From Opisthorchis felineus (Eukaryota; Platyhelminthes; Trematoda; Opisthorchiida; Opisthorchiidae): a stretch of 64,000 nucleotides of DNA. The notes beneath the pieces were generated by a model that saw nothing but the letters and a program-made list of their open reading frames with translations, was not told the origin of the DNA and did not search any database. This document shows positions 10,301 through 22,600 of the stretch, one piece after another. Where the stretch lies: contig SJOL01006586.1 in NCBI GenBank assembly GCA_004794785.1, positions 1,134,823 through 1,198,822 on the forward strand, given 5' to 3'. Every line of letters begins with the position of its first letter. Within the stretch, counting starts at the first letter, position 1. A program made the translations under genes and the position numbers.

Positions 10301-13300
10301 ATTTTCGTCTCTTTAGCGCCACATGTAGTGCAAATCGATCTGTATCGAGCTATGAAGGCCCAAGCATGGATCTTCCTTTGTCACTCCTTGAGGAACGCGT
10401 TTGTGGTTGGTGGTCAGAGTATGTCCATCTAATTCACAACTCCAACATCCGATTTCCACCTTCTTTGCTCTCTCCTTAGCACTGTATTTGTTATGTCACC
10501 AAATGCGGTCAGTAGGGGACTTGGCAGATTTATTGTTTACCTGCTGATGGGATCATTTAGCTTTGTGGCTCGGACTGTGCTATTTGAACCACATCTATAC
10601 TGCTGGCTGAACATAGAAGTGTATTGCGGCGGCTCCCAGCCATTTCGTTTCGCGACCTCTCTTTGCAATTGTTAAGTGGTTGACTACCCCGCCCTTCTGG
10701 CCAGTTTTTTACCCTGGTAGTTCACCACTCCGTTAGTTCGGCACTCGATGAAATTGTCATTCAGTGTTCTGGTCCCCTTGATATCAGACATAGACGTGAG
10801 AGTTGCTAGATTTTTCATTCCACCGATCTGTGGGTTCTTCGTGTGCATTTTACCCATTATTTTGCCACCCAGATTTCGCAGCACAACATTCAGTTATTCG
10901 AACGGGTGACTTACTTGGCACTGCCTTATGATACTCTTGTGTATTTCTGTCGCGTCATGGCCCGAATGAGTGACTTCATAATGTTCTGTCCGATGGTTGC
11001 ATCACAATGATTGTTTTGGCCGGTTGGGTATGGTTGTGTGATTGTGGCTGTACCATAAATGCTATCTCTGGCGTTTCTTGTTATGCTGAACTTACATTAA
11101 TTTGGACCTGGACACTCGAGGTGACGTTAACCAGCCGTCGTTTGCCGAGGCCTTGTCTTGAACCAGTTAATCATGTCAGAAACCCAGTCCCGCACAAATG
11201 CGCAGATGCAATCTTCGGGGCAAATCCGAAAGTTGATGGGGTTGGGCATAGTTAGACATCAAGACTGTGGCAGCAGAGGATTAGGCAGATGATTTCAGAA
11301 TTCCCCATGTACTTAATAATTCGATATTTCGGAACACTGGGATTGCAAACTCAGTCTCCTGGACCCCCAGATCAGGGCTGAAACAGTTGTGGCGACTTCA
11401 TTAAGTTTTGTTTGACAACTGGTTAAATTATACTAAGTACTGAACGTTTTCATTTGCGATGAGTTCCTGAACGAGGTAGTTATTGTGGGAGATAGACTAC
11501 ATTCACTTCGAAATTTCGACGACAGACTCAAATATGAATAGTACTAGTGTAGAGTAGGAATATGTTGACCGACATGGGGTACAAGTAAACCATCCAGAAA
11601 GTCAAGCTACTTATAGATTTTTTCAGATATGTCTTAGATTTAGCAAGAAACCGCAATCATCACTGTTTACACTGATGCTTCACTGCTGTATAAGCCCAAA
11701 ATTCACTTAATTGTGTTGAAAGGCTTAAAGTCAAAAAAAGGAGAAGAGTGGATGAAGATAGGATGTGGGGATAACCTACTGCAAGCATTCTGAGATGCGT
11801 ACACCTCCAAGCGCTCAATCAGACAATCTGGAAAGAAACTGAAAGCACGAATGCCACTGACATCGATTAGCCACCATTTATTGCAATGTCTCCAGCCAAG
11901 CGCTGTGGAGGGGTCACGCGGACTCTATCCTAGAAAGCGGACCATATCAACAACACCTGAACTCTTCGTAATCTCTTTCACGCTGTTCCCAAGTCACGCT
12001 CTTCGCCTTCCAGTTTGCACCACTCTGAGCGAGTCAAAGAGAAAAAGCCGCTTGTTGTCTTGTGTGTAACCATGTAGACCGACTTCCCGGGTTTGAAAAC
12101 ACTTCGAGGCGTTTTGGACTGTTGCCGAATTCGGGCGTAGAGAAGCTGTAGCTGAGCCTGATGCATGGTGAACAAAGCTGTCAGTCCTAGTGCTGGGACC
12201 TGTGGAGAGTATTCCAATTGGGATGGGAGTAAAGCAGCAGAGGGGATGCGTGAAAGTGTAAGAAGGGAGGCATCAGTGGTGGCATGATAGGGTAGAATTG
12301 CTATTCCAACCAACCGGCCAACACACGTGACAAGCTTCATCATTTGTGATTGACCTACATCGTGTAGCCATACTGTTGCTCAAACTCTGAATGGTTTCAG
12401 CCTCGAATTTCTGAAAATTATCGTTACATCACAGCCTTCGTCTCATGACAGGATTATCAGCATAAACCGTTATCGACAGGGGATTCCTGTCATGTTGGTC
12501 TGTTTGAATCCAGACTCTGAGTGGGCCAACCATGAAGTCGTGAAAGCGTAACCAGTTTGATGATTTATGTTAAATCTGTCGGTCTACTGCGATTTTGAAT
12601 GATCCTGGATCCCAGTCAGCATCTTGAAGTTGAATGGAAAAAAGTAATCAGTCAAGACCCTGATATGTGAATTGACCCTTCGCTTCATTTCCAGGATTGC
12701 CAGTTGAATTTCTCGTTTCAACCATACCTCATCCCATACAACGACAGTCGTGATTACAAGCTTGATGACTGAATCTGCTCTTTCTCTTGAACCATCTCAG
12801 CAATATATCAGTTCACGAAGATTGCCCGAATAGGACTATTTTTCATTTTGTCCGTCCAGAGTTCTGACTGGTGTTGTTCGCGATCCAATCCGTTCTCTTC
12901 TGAAACGGCAAGTTTATGCTGATTTCTTTCTCGCCCTCCTTCCTATAAATTAAAAGGAAGATCGTTCTGTAATTGTGTTGTTCAATCATCATATCATGCT
13001 TGTCATGTTGTTTACGTGGCCTGTTGATGGAGCCCTTCGAGAGCTCTTGTTACTCCGTTGCTGCGACGAACATCTGGACTTAGGTTTTCTGCACGCGGAT
13101 TCCGATACAAGCCGAAACACGTTATAACGGCCTTCCGGTTTTAGTCCTAGAGATGTTCATGAGTTTATTTAAACGATCCACAGGACCTGAGATGTGGGCA
13201 CTTCCAGAGCCGTTGCGGTTTGCGGTTTGTATTCTCCACGCTTTTAGTGACCAATTGTTAGGTGTACCATACATATCAGTTTCATGGAATATAATGTTTA

Positions 13301-16300
13301 CTACTTTCTCAAATTGACCTTGGGGAAAAAACGCTCGTGTCAAGGGGCGATTCGGGAGGCACGCACCTTTTTCTAAAGTGGGTAACCCCCTCCCACCGAG
13401 CAAACAATTCTTTTAGAACTGAGGCGAAAGCACTTTCCGGCTCTAGAAATGACCGATTTACTCACCAAAAAACTGCAACAAAACTGTCTTGTGACATCAA
13501 TTCAGCTTCATTGATGCCTTTTAAACAGATTGACACAAGCACAGCTTATTAGTCAATTCACCTCATCACCAAATTGTTCTTGAGTGAACTTGACTTGACT
13601 CAGCCGATAGGTTATTAATTAATCGCATATTTCACTATTCGTTTACTGTTTCATGGTTGCGGTTTGAAGGGCATAAAATTGAAGGATAAGATAAAGTATC
13701 GCGCAATATCACCTTTTAACTACCATTGCTTTTGCTGTTATGCACGCGACAAATAATCGTGTTTGCTGGTTTTTACTCAAAATTAGTTAGATGGAGAACC
13801 CTTCTGGCTCTAAGTGACGTGGCTATCGCCATTTATCATGTGACGTTATAGTTGTCATTTGCTGATCCACAGGAGTTTTGCATTTCTGGATAATTCATTT
13901 TAGATGAACCGGAAGCTGTTTGAAACGCCGAAATAGAAATATAATTGCTGCCCTTAGTGCAAAAGCCATGTGGTACGGTTTTTGTCGGGCAAATTCCGAC
14001 GAGAAGCCACCCGTATTGATGAAAAATTTCGTGACTCCCCGAAGAAGAAGAACCGTGTTTTCTCGTGAAGGCGATTCGTCCATTTGCGAGTCTTTTGTAT
14101 TGGATGGCATGGGGTTACAAGGCTTTAAATCGCCGGATTTCTATTTTTTTCCTGAGTTGCTGGGTAGACTCGCTGCCCGTATTTCTTGTGCGGCCGTTCA
14201 TCGTGAACTCTGTTCTTTACGAGCGAATCGAGCTCGAGGCTAACTTTGTCAGTGCCACTTCACACATTCGCATAATTCTTTTTGTTTTTTGTCACCGCAG
14301 CATTTCCCCATGCATTTATTTGCATTTATTCTAGATCCCTTGTGCTTTGTCGTTCTACGATCACAAAGTCAATGTCCCATGCCCCCAACCTCAATTCCCT
14401 GGTCTCCATTCGTGCTTCTATTTTACCCATGATCACTAACTGGCAGAAACAGGGCAGCTGTCCTGCACAAACTAGTTCAACGACCAATTCAAGCATAGGC
14501 ACCTCACAAGATGGCTGTCCTCCTGACCCGAGTTCTGTAGAGTTCACGATGGGGCATCTTCACATTGGCGAATCTGTATTACACAGGGCGGTGGATCTAT
14601 GGAGTGAATTGTTTGCTGAACCGTTTCTGACACACATCGCAGTGAGTGGTTAGTTGAGGAACAAATTTCCTTTTGAATTTTCAACCTTCATAATTATTTG
14701 TATTGTGGCAGCATTTTCTAGGTATCAGAGAGAGAGAGAGAGAGAGAGAGAGTAGTCCATGAGAATTCGAGGCGCTTATTCCAATATAATTTTGGCGGAA
14801 GATTCGACCGCAATTTGTTCGACCAAAATCTAGGCAACCGCTGACTTCATTTTAGGCCAGTTCAGCTGTTTTTGCGGCAAGTTGAGCACATCGTATGATG
14901 TGTCTGTCAAGGCATTTTGTGAGCACACATCTGGGAATAGGTAGCTAAATTTTGCCAATGCTGATCAATGGGACCCAGAAGGGCGCAAATATCCCACAGC
15001 ATTCAACTTGACAGGAGTCTCTTTCATTCTACTTTGCCTCGTCATGACTTGTCCTCCGTGAACATTTCGCTAACAAGGCTTTGGAGTGGAAGAGAAGGCC
15101 CAATTTGGTATACGATGGTCCGGCATGCGTAGTACATACCCATACCGCTTTAGCCTAATAGGCTTAATCTGCTGATCTGACGAATTGGACTCATTGCTGC
15201 GTACTCGCACATTACGTAGCACATTACGCAGCCATCTAACGCCCGCTATGCCACAAGGACATCAGTGATAGAATATCTGAAGATATTTGAGGTCTTGAAA
15301 TCGCAGAGACCAAGTTTCACAGCCACGGACTAGAACTGCTTACGCAGTGGTCTTAGAGACACGACTCTTTAACTTCAGTAATGTTCGTTTTTGACGCTAA
15401 AAATAGTGCAGTATGGCGAGTATTACTCATGCCTTGGTGATGCTGCACTGACTTCATCTGTCATAGTGCAGTCACGATTTGTGCAACTGCTGTGAGAAGA
15501 AGAACAAAGTGAAGTTCCTTATTCTGAAGTATCACAGGCGTACATGGGAGTGGGAAATGTTGAAGGTGCAAACTGCATACCGAAATAGAAATCACTTCCG
15601 ATATCTTGTTTGGAGTAGTTTGTGTGGGCGCATGATCTTCAAGTACCAGAACAATATCATCCACATGATCTAAGTCTGCCATTGTTTCTTCATATGTAAT
15701 TTCGTCACCCATATTCGTGGTCCTTCGGAGAGTGTACTTCATGACGGTGCCGTTGACAAAATTGAACAAAATGAGGAGAGGGGACATTCCTGACGAGCCC
15801 TACTAGTTTTGGGGAAACTTGGACACTTCATTCTAAATCCTAACCCGACCAGAAGTATGGGAATAAACAGCCTGAGGACTATTAACAAACCTCGATGGTA
15901 TTCCTCCTCGACCAGTTAAATGTAGAAGTCCCAACCTATCCATAGAGCCCTGGACTTCGAGGAATCCTTCGATTCCCTGGATATGTTGAAACTTCCACAT
16001 AAACTCGGCCAACGAGCAGTGCTCTCAAGCTTTGTTGATGTTCCTCCCGCTGTTTATTCCCATTCTCCGGGACGTGGTAGGAGTTACAACGAACTATCCA
16101 AAAGTTTTCCCAAACTATTGGGGTTCGCCATGTATCCTCTCTCGAGCTTTGTTCAAGTTTGTCGTTGATACCATCGTAGGATGTACCATCCAAGGTCTGC
16201 ATTTTTTCCAAGAAGACAACATTGGATCACAGTGAGGTCGATGATGTTTATTTAATTTTGTGGGTACTGCTTCTGAGGAATTCTATGATTGTCCTCTCAT

Positions 16301-16617
16301 TCAGAGTTTTCGTCCGAAATGCTGTGACCTATCTTTAGCAATCCCGAATTACTCGTGTTTTCCCTGGTATCTAGACAGATGAAGCTTGATATCACAGATG
16401 ACGGTGAATGTGTTCAAGGCATTGACAGTGTAATGATTTTAACTTGTCCTACATGCCATCTCGGTGAGACTGTTACTGTCAGTAATTAATCGCTCTCATT
16501 GAATAATTTCCTAAGAACATTAAGGATAGGTGACTTGATTGCTCCTCCTTGTGATAGTAAAACACCATATACGTTGCTTACAGCGCACCTCAGCCACCTA
16601 TCCTTGTTGCTTCCGAA

Positions 16618-16669
<52 letters not shown>

Positions 16670-19600
16670 TGATGTAGGAGGATGTTTGAATCAATGGTAA
16701 TCGTGATCGTTATTTCTTATAGTCTTCTTATTTGTGATACCTGTTTTCCCCGGTCCGTAGCAACTTGTTGAAACGAAAATTCATGATTTCTGGTGCCGTT
16801 GGACCTCCGAAGTTGAGACGCTTGTCTCACAACTTTCAGGAAGGGGCGAGCCAGCATTGTCATTTGAAAAATCAGTAAGTTATCTCTCAGAAGTGCATCA
16901 TTAAATGAACTTAGTCTCGCTAGATTTCGCTATAGACATTTTTCTTTCGAACAGTTGCTAGCTAATGGGATGGGTTTCGCCGATCACTGAGTTTCTATAC
17001 AAGAACTGTTTGGGAGGATCTGTTTTCGTTATCTGTGCAGGTGCTTGCTGACAATGCTTCGAAGATTTCTCTCGGTTACTCGCGGCACCCAGACTCTTGA
17101 TCAAGGTCATATGGTGAATACTGTTTGAGGAGATATAACTGCAACACTGGATTTCTGTTGTCTATAAACTTCCTGAGGTGTACCGAAATAGCAGCCCTAC
17201 AAAAAGCGCTACCTTAACAGCCTTTCCGGGACATCAATGCGACCGATCCTTCAACAAATAAAAAGAGTTCATCTCATTTAAGTGGCTATATTCTACTGGA
17301 CATCTAACTGAATCCAGTATTCATACGTCAGGCTGCAGGTTTTGGTGTTTGTGGGTGTTGTTCACTTCCCAAGTTTTACTCCCTCACGCCATCCCGGTAT
17401 AACCGGTTATACACCACATCTTTTTCGCCGTGTATGTCGGTCCTTGTGAGTGAGCCTTTTCGTACTGACACGGCACGGGGGCGAGTCTCACGCATAATGT
17501 TTTCCTCGGATAATTGGTGTGAAGAATAATCTTGCTTTACGTGAAACTGACTTAGATCCCGCGTTATGTATTGGTTTTGGAAGTTATGGTGCCTAAATTC
17601 ACAGCCAGTGGGTAATAAAATTAGGACTCGTCTGTTAGTCAAACGGGAGGTTCCATGGAGGCCCATGGAGTTTTGTGGCGAAAACTGTTTATCTGTTTTT
17701 CCATTACAAAGAGCACTGCGTTTCCCATGCAAATGCTGCGATGACGACACAGATCGAACGTAATTGTACACCGGCGTTCGTTGTTCGAAAGCCGTCAGTT
17801 GTGGCGTATTTCATTGGTCCACCACTGCATTGCGGTGTATGCCCATGTTTTATGAACTTCCTGTTTTGTTTTAAATCGAACGAAGTACGTTTTGTTTATT
17901 TAATTTAGAACCCACAAAGACAAATCATCTCCAATGAGTTGAGTTTTGTTTGGTCTGACATCAAACCAGATGTCTTGCTCACCGAACAACTTAGTTACCC
18001 AACCAGGATCGGCAGTACGAAAGATTGTAAGAAACGTACTGACATGGTAACCAAGTCGGAAAACGGAGCAGGGTTGCATCCGGCGGCCACCAGCCTTACT
18101 CGCATCTTGCGACCGGAGAATATCGGTCTCATCGTATTTTGTTACCTCACCGATCGGTCGATCCCAGCTGCTGTTTGTGTACCACATGATCAATCGGAAA
18201 CAGTCTGCGCTCCCCCACCACATTTACTGGTGTTCCTTCAACGGTTGGTCTTTGATAATTCATCCTCATCAACGATTGACTTGCCACTTCCGTCTGCATC
18301 ATACACAGGCTCAAGCTCAGGTAATCGACGATCTCCGGATATCAATCAGTTGGCTTCAAGACTTTCTCTCTTACCTTCATCCCTGCAAAAGTAAGTAAGC
18401 TTTGGAATACACTAATTCTTGTTTCGGATTTCTCCGGTCGATCGCTCTTGAGTTCCGAAAGTTTTGTTAACCTTTCGCTTTTCAAAAGGACTCATAATTT
18501 GTTGACCTGTGCATGTGGTTGGCCCTAGTACGGGCATATGCTGCTCCATCTAGGTTTGTTTGCTTCGACGACACCTGAAAGAAGTATTCGGAGATTTCCT
18601 TCAAAAACCTACTCAGTTAAGTTATTAGAAACTACTGGTGCTATTCTCATACCTCAAATCCAAATACGTTATACCACACTGCTTTCCAAACCTTTGTATG
18701 AATCAGAAACCTGGCAGCTGTAAAAAACAGGTCCTAGATCCAACAAACATTGTTTCCATTATTGTTCTCCAGGTTTGAGATAGCTTAGTAACCGGAAGAT
18801 CGGTGGTCCGAACCCAACCTCAGTATCTCGATGGCTGTTGTACTGGCATGGGCAACCTGATAGTATCTCAGCCTTCGAGCTTCCTTCGGTGGCACGATAG
18901 CTATGCATCGAAATGATGTTACAGTTGAACGATTATCACCCCATATTTATACAGTTGCAGGTATAAGGATATGTAAATATATAAGTCACAGAGTAGTAAA
19001 GTATACCCAGAAGCACAACCCAGTAGGTCAGCACGGGATTAAACAACAGAGTCGAAGATCACTAGTGGAATGAATTCGGGATGCGGACGGGTATGTTGAC
19101 GTGGATTGATGTATACGTGTGAACTTGCAGTGGATGGGCGAGATGGATCAATGGTTAGTGCGAGATTCCTCAGTGGTTAGAGCGCGGGTTTACTGGCCGA
19201 AAGTTCCATGGTTCGAACCCGACCTCTGCCTCCCGACTTCCCCTGTCGAGTCTTGGGCAACCTGGCAGTATCCCAGCCCTCGTGCTTCCTTCGGGTGGCA
19301 TGTCAGTTAGGCACCGAAAGGGTGCTAGAGCTGAACGATTTTCGATTTTTTTTGCGGTTAATGCAACCGCGAAAACTGTGTTATGTGAACAAACCGCTTT
19401 TGAGTTTACAGCACAGGGGCACGTAATCTGATAAGGACTGTTTCAGCCAGACTTAACGCCAAATTGTGTGCGATGATGTTCTGTAAAGTAACTGGAGAGT
19501 GTCAGCAGGGTTTGCTCTGTGGCGTGTCGTTCAGCTGCTTGCCCATGGAGTTACTAAGTTTGGACAGAAAATTCTTCTCCATTCTCTCAACGAACTGCCG

Positions 19601-22600
19601 TGCGCTGTGACCGATATACTCAGCATCACAATTGCATGGAATTAAGGTATCGGCATGTTTTGGGTGTGGCACTTCATATCAAAAAATAAAAATAGTGAAT
19701 TCTTATTCCAGTTACGAAGAGTGGCAGCACGGTGCGTTCTGCTTGTGGATTTGTGGACCCTGCAAAACCGCCTATAGGTGAATGGCTGTCTGCAAAACGT
19801 CTTTGAAAAACAAATTAAGGTACATGAGCTTCCCTCTTCTGACAGTGGTAAGTGTGAAAAAATCGTTCAGCTGTAACACCCTTCCGGTGCCTAGCTGCCG
19901 TGCCACCCGAAGGAAGCACGAGGGCTGAGATACTACCAGGTTGCCCAAGCCCAGACAAGGAAAGCCGAGATGCAGAGGTCGGGTTTGAACCATGGACAGA
20001 GTGAAGTTCTCTGGAGATCCGTCTTCCTTTAGGGTATTTTCTAACAGGTTGTGAAGATGTGATTTCTATCTATTTCTATCCCATCCCGTGTCATTGAAAA
20101 CTTCCTTGGTGGTAGAATTCCAAGACGAGAGCCAGGAACCAATTCATAGGTGATACTGTGAGGATCCAAAACCGACCGTTGAGACGGCTTTTGCCGCCCA
20201 CTCGCATTTGCCATGCAAGCAGTTTGGGAGAGAGTGGGTTATGTTTTGCATTCATAGCATCAAAGTTTCATACACCAAACTCAATCGCGTTGATAGGTGA
20301 CATCTGGCTGGATAGGGGCCCTTAAATTGACCACAGTGCTTGGTTAGGTTGACAGATCTGCATCAGTCTACAGATACCCAGCGGCGTTCCTTTGGTCAAG
20401 ATACTGACACCAATGCTTACTTGTTCCTTCCTGTTCTTTGCTGTTTGGTAGCATGCAACAGAAAATATTGCGTAGTATGTATCCATCGCTAATATTACTG
20501 ATGCAGTGCGCCCCATTTTTAGTTATTCCCTTGAAGTGCATCTCATATTTAAGATCCGCCCAAAAGTGGCTGCCTTCCACTGTAGACCACTTCGGGTAGA
20601 TCGTTTCCGTGAAATCGTTGGCCATCTGGCAGTATCTAAGGTTTTCCGCTTCTCTTGGATTCGTAGCACTTGTATACCGAAATCCTACTGCAGTTGAACG
20701 ACTTGATTATCTGGTCACACACAACTGACACAAAAACATTGTTTGGATATAAAACTATATCTAAATGGCTCATCGCTGATTGCCGAGGTGTGGTAGTCCC
20801 CCCTCACACCCTAATAAAGAATGCATTCTGCATTCACGGGCTTTTTACATTATTTTCTGTTGATGTGCCCCGTTCTGCATCCGAGGTTTAACGGTTAACT
20901 ATTTCCCAATAAATCGGTAATTTGTACCGAGGATGTGCAGGTAATATGACTAGCTGGCGCTCCATGGACACCCGTCTATCGCTCCCTTTCATCTGGTTGG
21001 CCCTTCAATTCTTGTTTGTCACTTCCTTTATGCCATCGGGCCAGCTTATTCGCTTCTGAGTGGTTGGTACTCCTCGGCCAGGGACCCGCTGCCTCTGTTG
21101 CTGCTATCGACGTCATTGTACCTGACAAATCAGACGCCAAAAAGTATGGTCCCTGAGAATGAGCGCATACGCGGATATTGACGGAAGGAACGTAAGCATG
21201 GTGGTGCCCGTGGTGACTACCAACCATACGTCCTGCCACATTGTAAAAGATGGAGCGATGAGTGTGGACACTCACAGGATTTCAGTTGTTTACCTGTATA
21301 AGTATAATTTGTTGTTCACAATCTACTCGCTTCACAATGGTGTAGCCACGCCACTCGAACATGCTTGCTGTGCATACACTGTTCATGGTTTGTAACCGTG
21401 CACTTCTCTCACTCTTCATTCGATCCATTCCATTCAACCATTTGACCTACTCTGGTGGTGGATGTATCTAGTCTCCTTGCATTTTTTGGAGTAATTTTCC
21501 CTATGCTGGATCTGTTCTCTACCCCGTCCCTCCCAGCCGACAAGGCGAGATCGTACTGTTACAGAGGTTAGTGTACGAATGTCGAGGCGTTTATTTTTCC
21601 AGCGCATCAATTTTGACGCCAGGACGGGTTTGACAGAAACTAAAGTGACTTGTATACAAGACAACTGTAGAGACAGTCTAACTTTGTGGTTTGGGAACTC
21701 GCCGCCCAGCTGAGAGCCTTAAACGTCTTCAAATGTTGGAACATTGGTTCTTTTCTAGAATAGTGGAAGTTGGTTGGCAACAGTGTGTCCTCAGAAATAC
21801 TAGGTAACGAATCAGAATAGCTAGAAGGGGAAATAAACTTGTCGGGTTATGGTCAAACCACCATCTACCCAAGAGGCTGTTGTTTTATACTCCACACCTT
21901 TTCTGGTAAAAAAGTTAACGATGGACAAACCATGATATGCCGACGCGAAGTGAAAGCGGTAACAATCCAGCTGTGTCCTATGGGATCTTCGCACCTTTCT
22001 GATCGGAACCCACGTGGTTCTGCACGCGGTTGGAAATCCTACAAAACGTGGTACGTAACCGATCCCAGTAGCGAGCGTGCTGTCATGTTCTAGTCGGACG
22101 GTCTAGTTGGTCTGCTGTACTCTGAACTCACCAAAGATACTGGATCTATCTTTCTGATGGTGTGTTACTTCAACATGATGCTCAGATGCGTTCACCATTA
22201 TACTATTGGAAGCCTGTTTTCGATCGTTTTTCAGGGGAACTTTGAGCCTTTTCAGTATTCCCCACCCTTTTTCCACTTTTCAGTGTGTTCCCTCCCCATG
22301 GTGGCGTGCCAGCTAAGTGCCGCTGTTTTTACATGTATGAGGTTGTGATGACCGTCTTTGTTTGTCATCATACTCCTTTCGTAAAAGAATCGTCTACTAG
22401 AGAAGTCAGATCTCTGCTTTCTCCTCAGTGGTCCCTCATAGGGTGTATACTGCTCGTGTTTATATATTCAAGTCAACATTTGAAGTTTCTTATCTCAGAG
22501 CTGGGCACCCTGTCCTGACGAAACAAACTCCTCCGTGATAATGTTGCTCATGTTCCTTCATTATTTTGCATTTTGTGCAGTGTTTGTCAAACCTTCGACG

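Noticed and set aside
11978..12343. 121-codon minus frame with a possible integrase C-terminal look
   Set aside because: Only a short basic stretch resembles Gypsy integrase ends; no catalytic blocks or LTR nearby.
13920..14334. Two overlapping plus frames of 89-107 codons just before COG1 exon 8
   Set aside because: No conserved match to COG1 or a known family; exon 8 begins cleanly at 14335.
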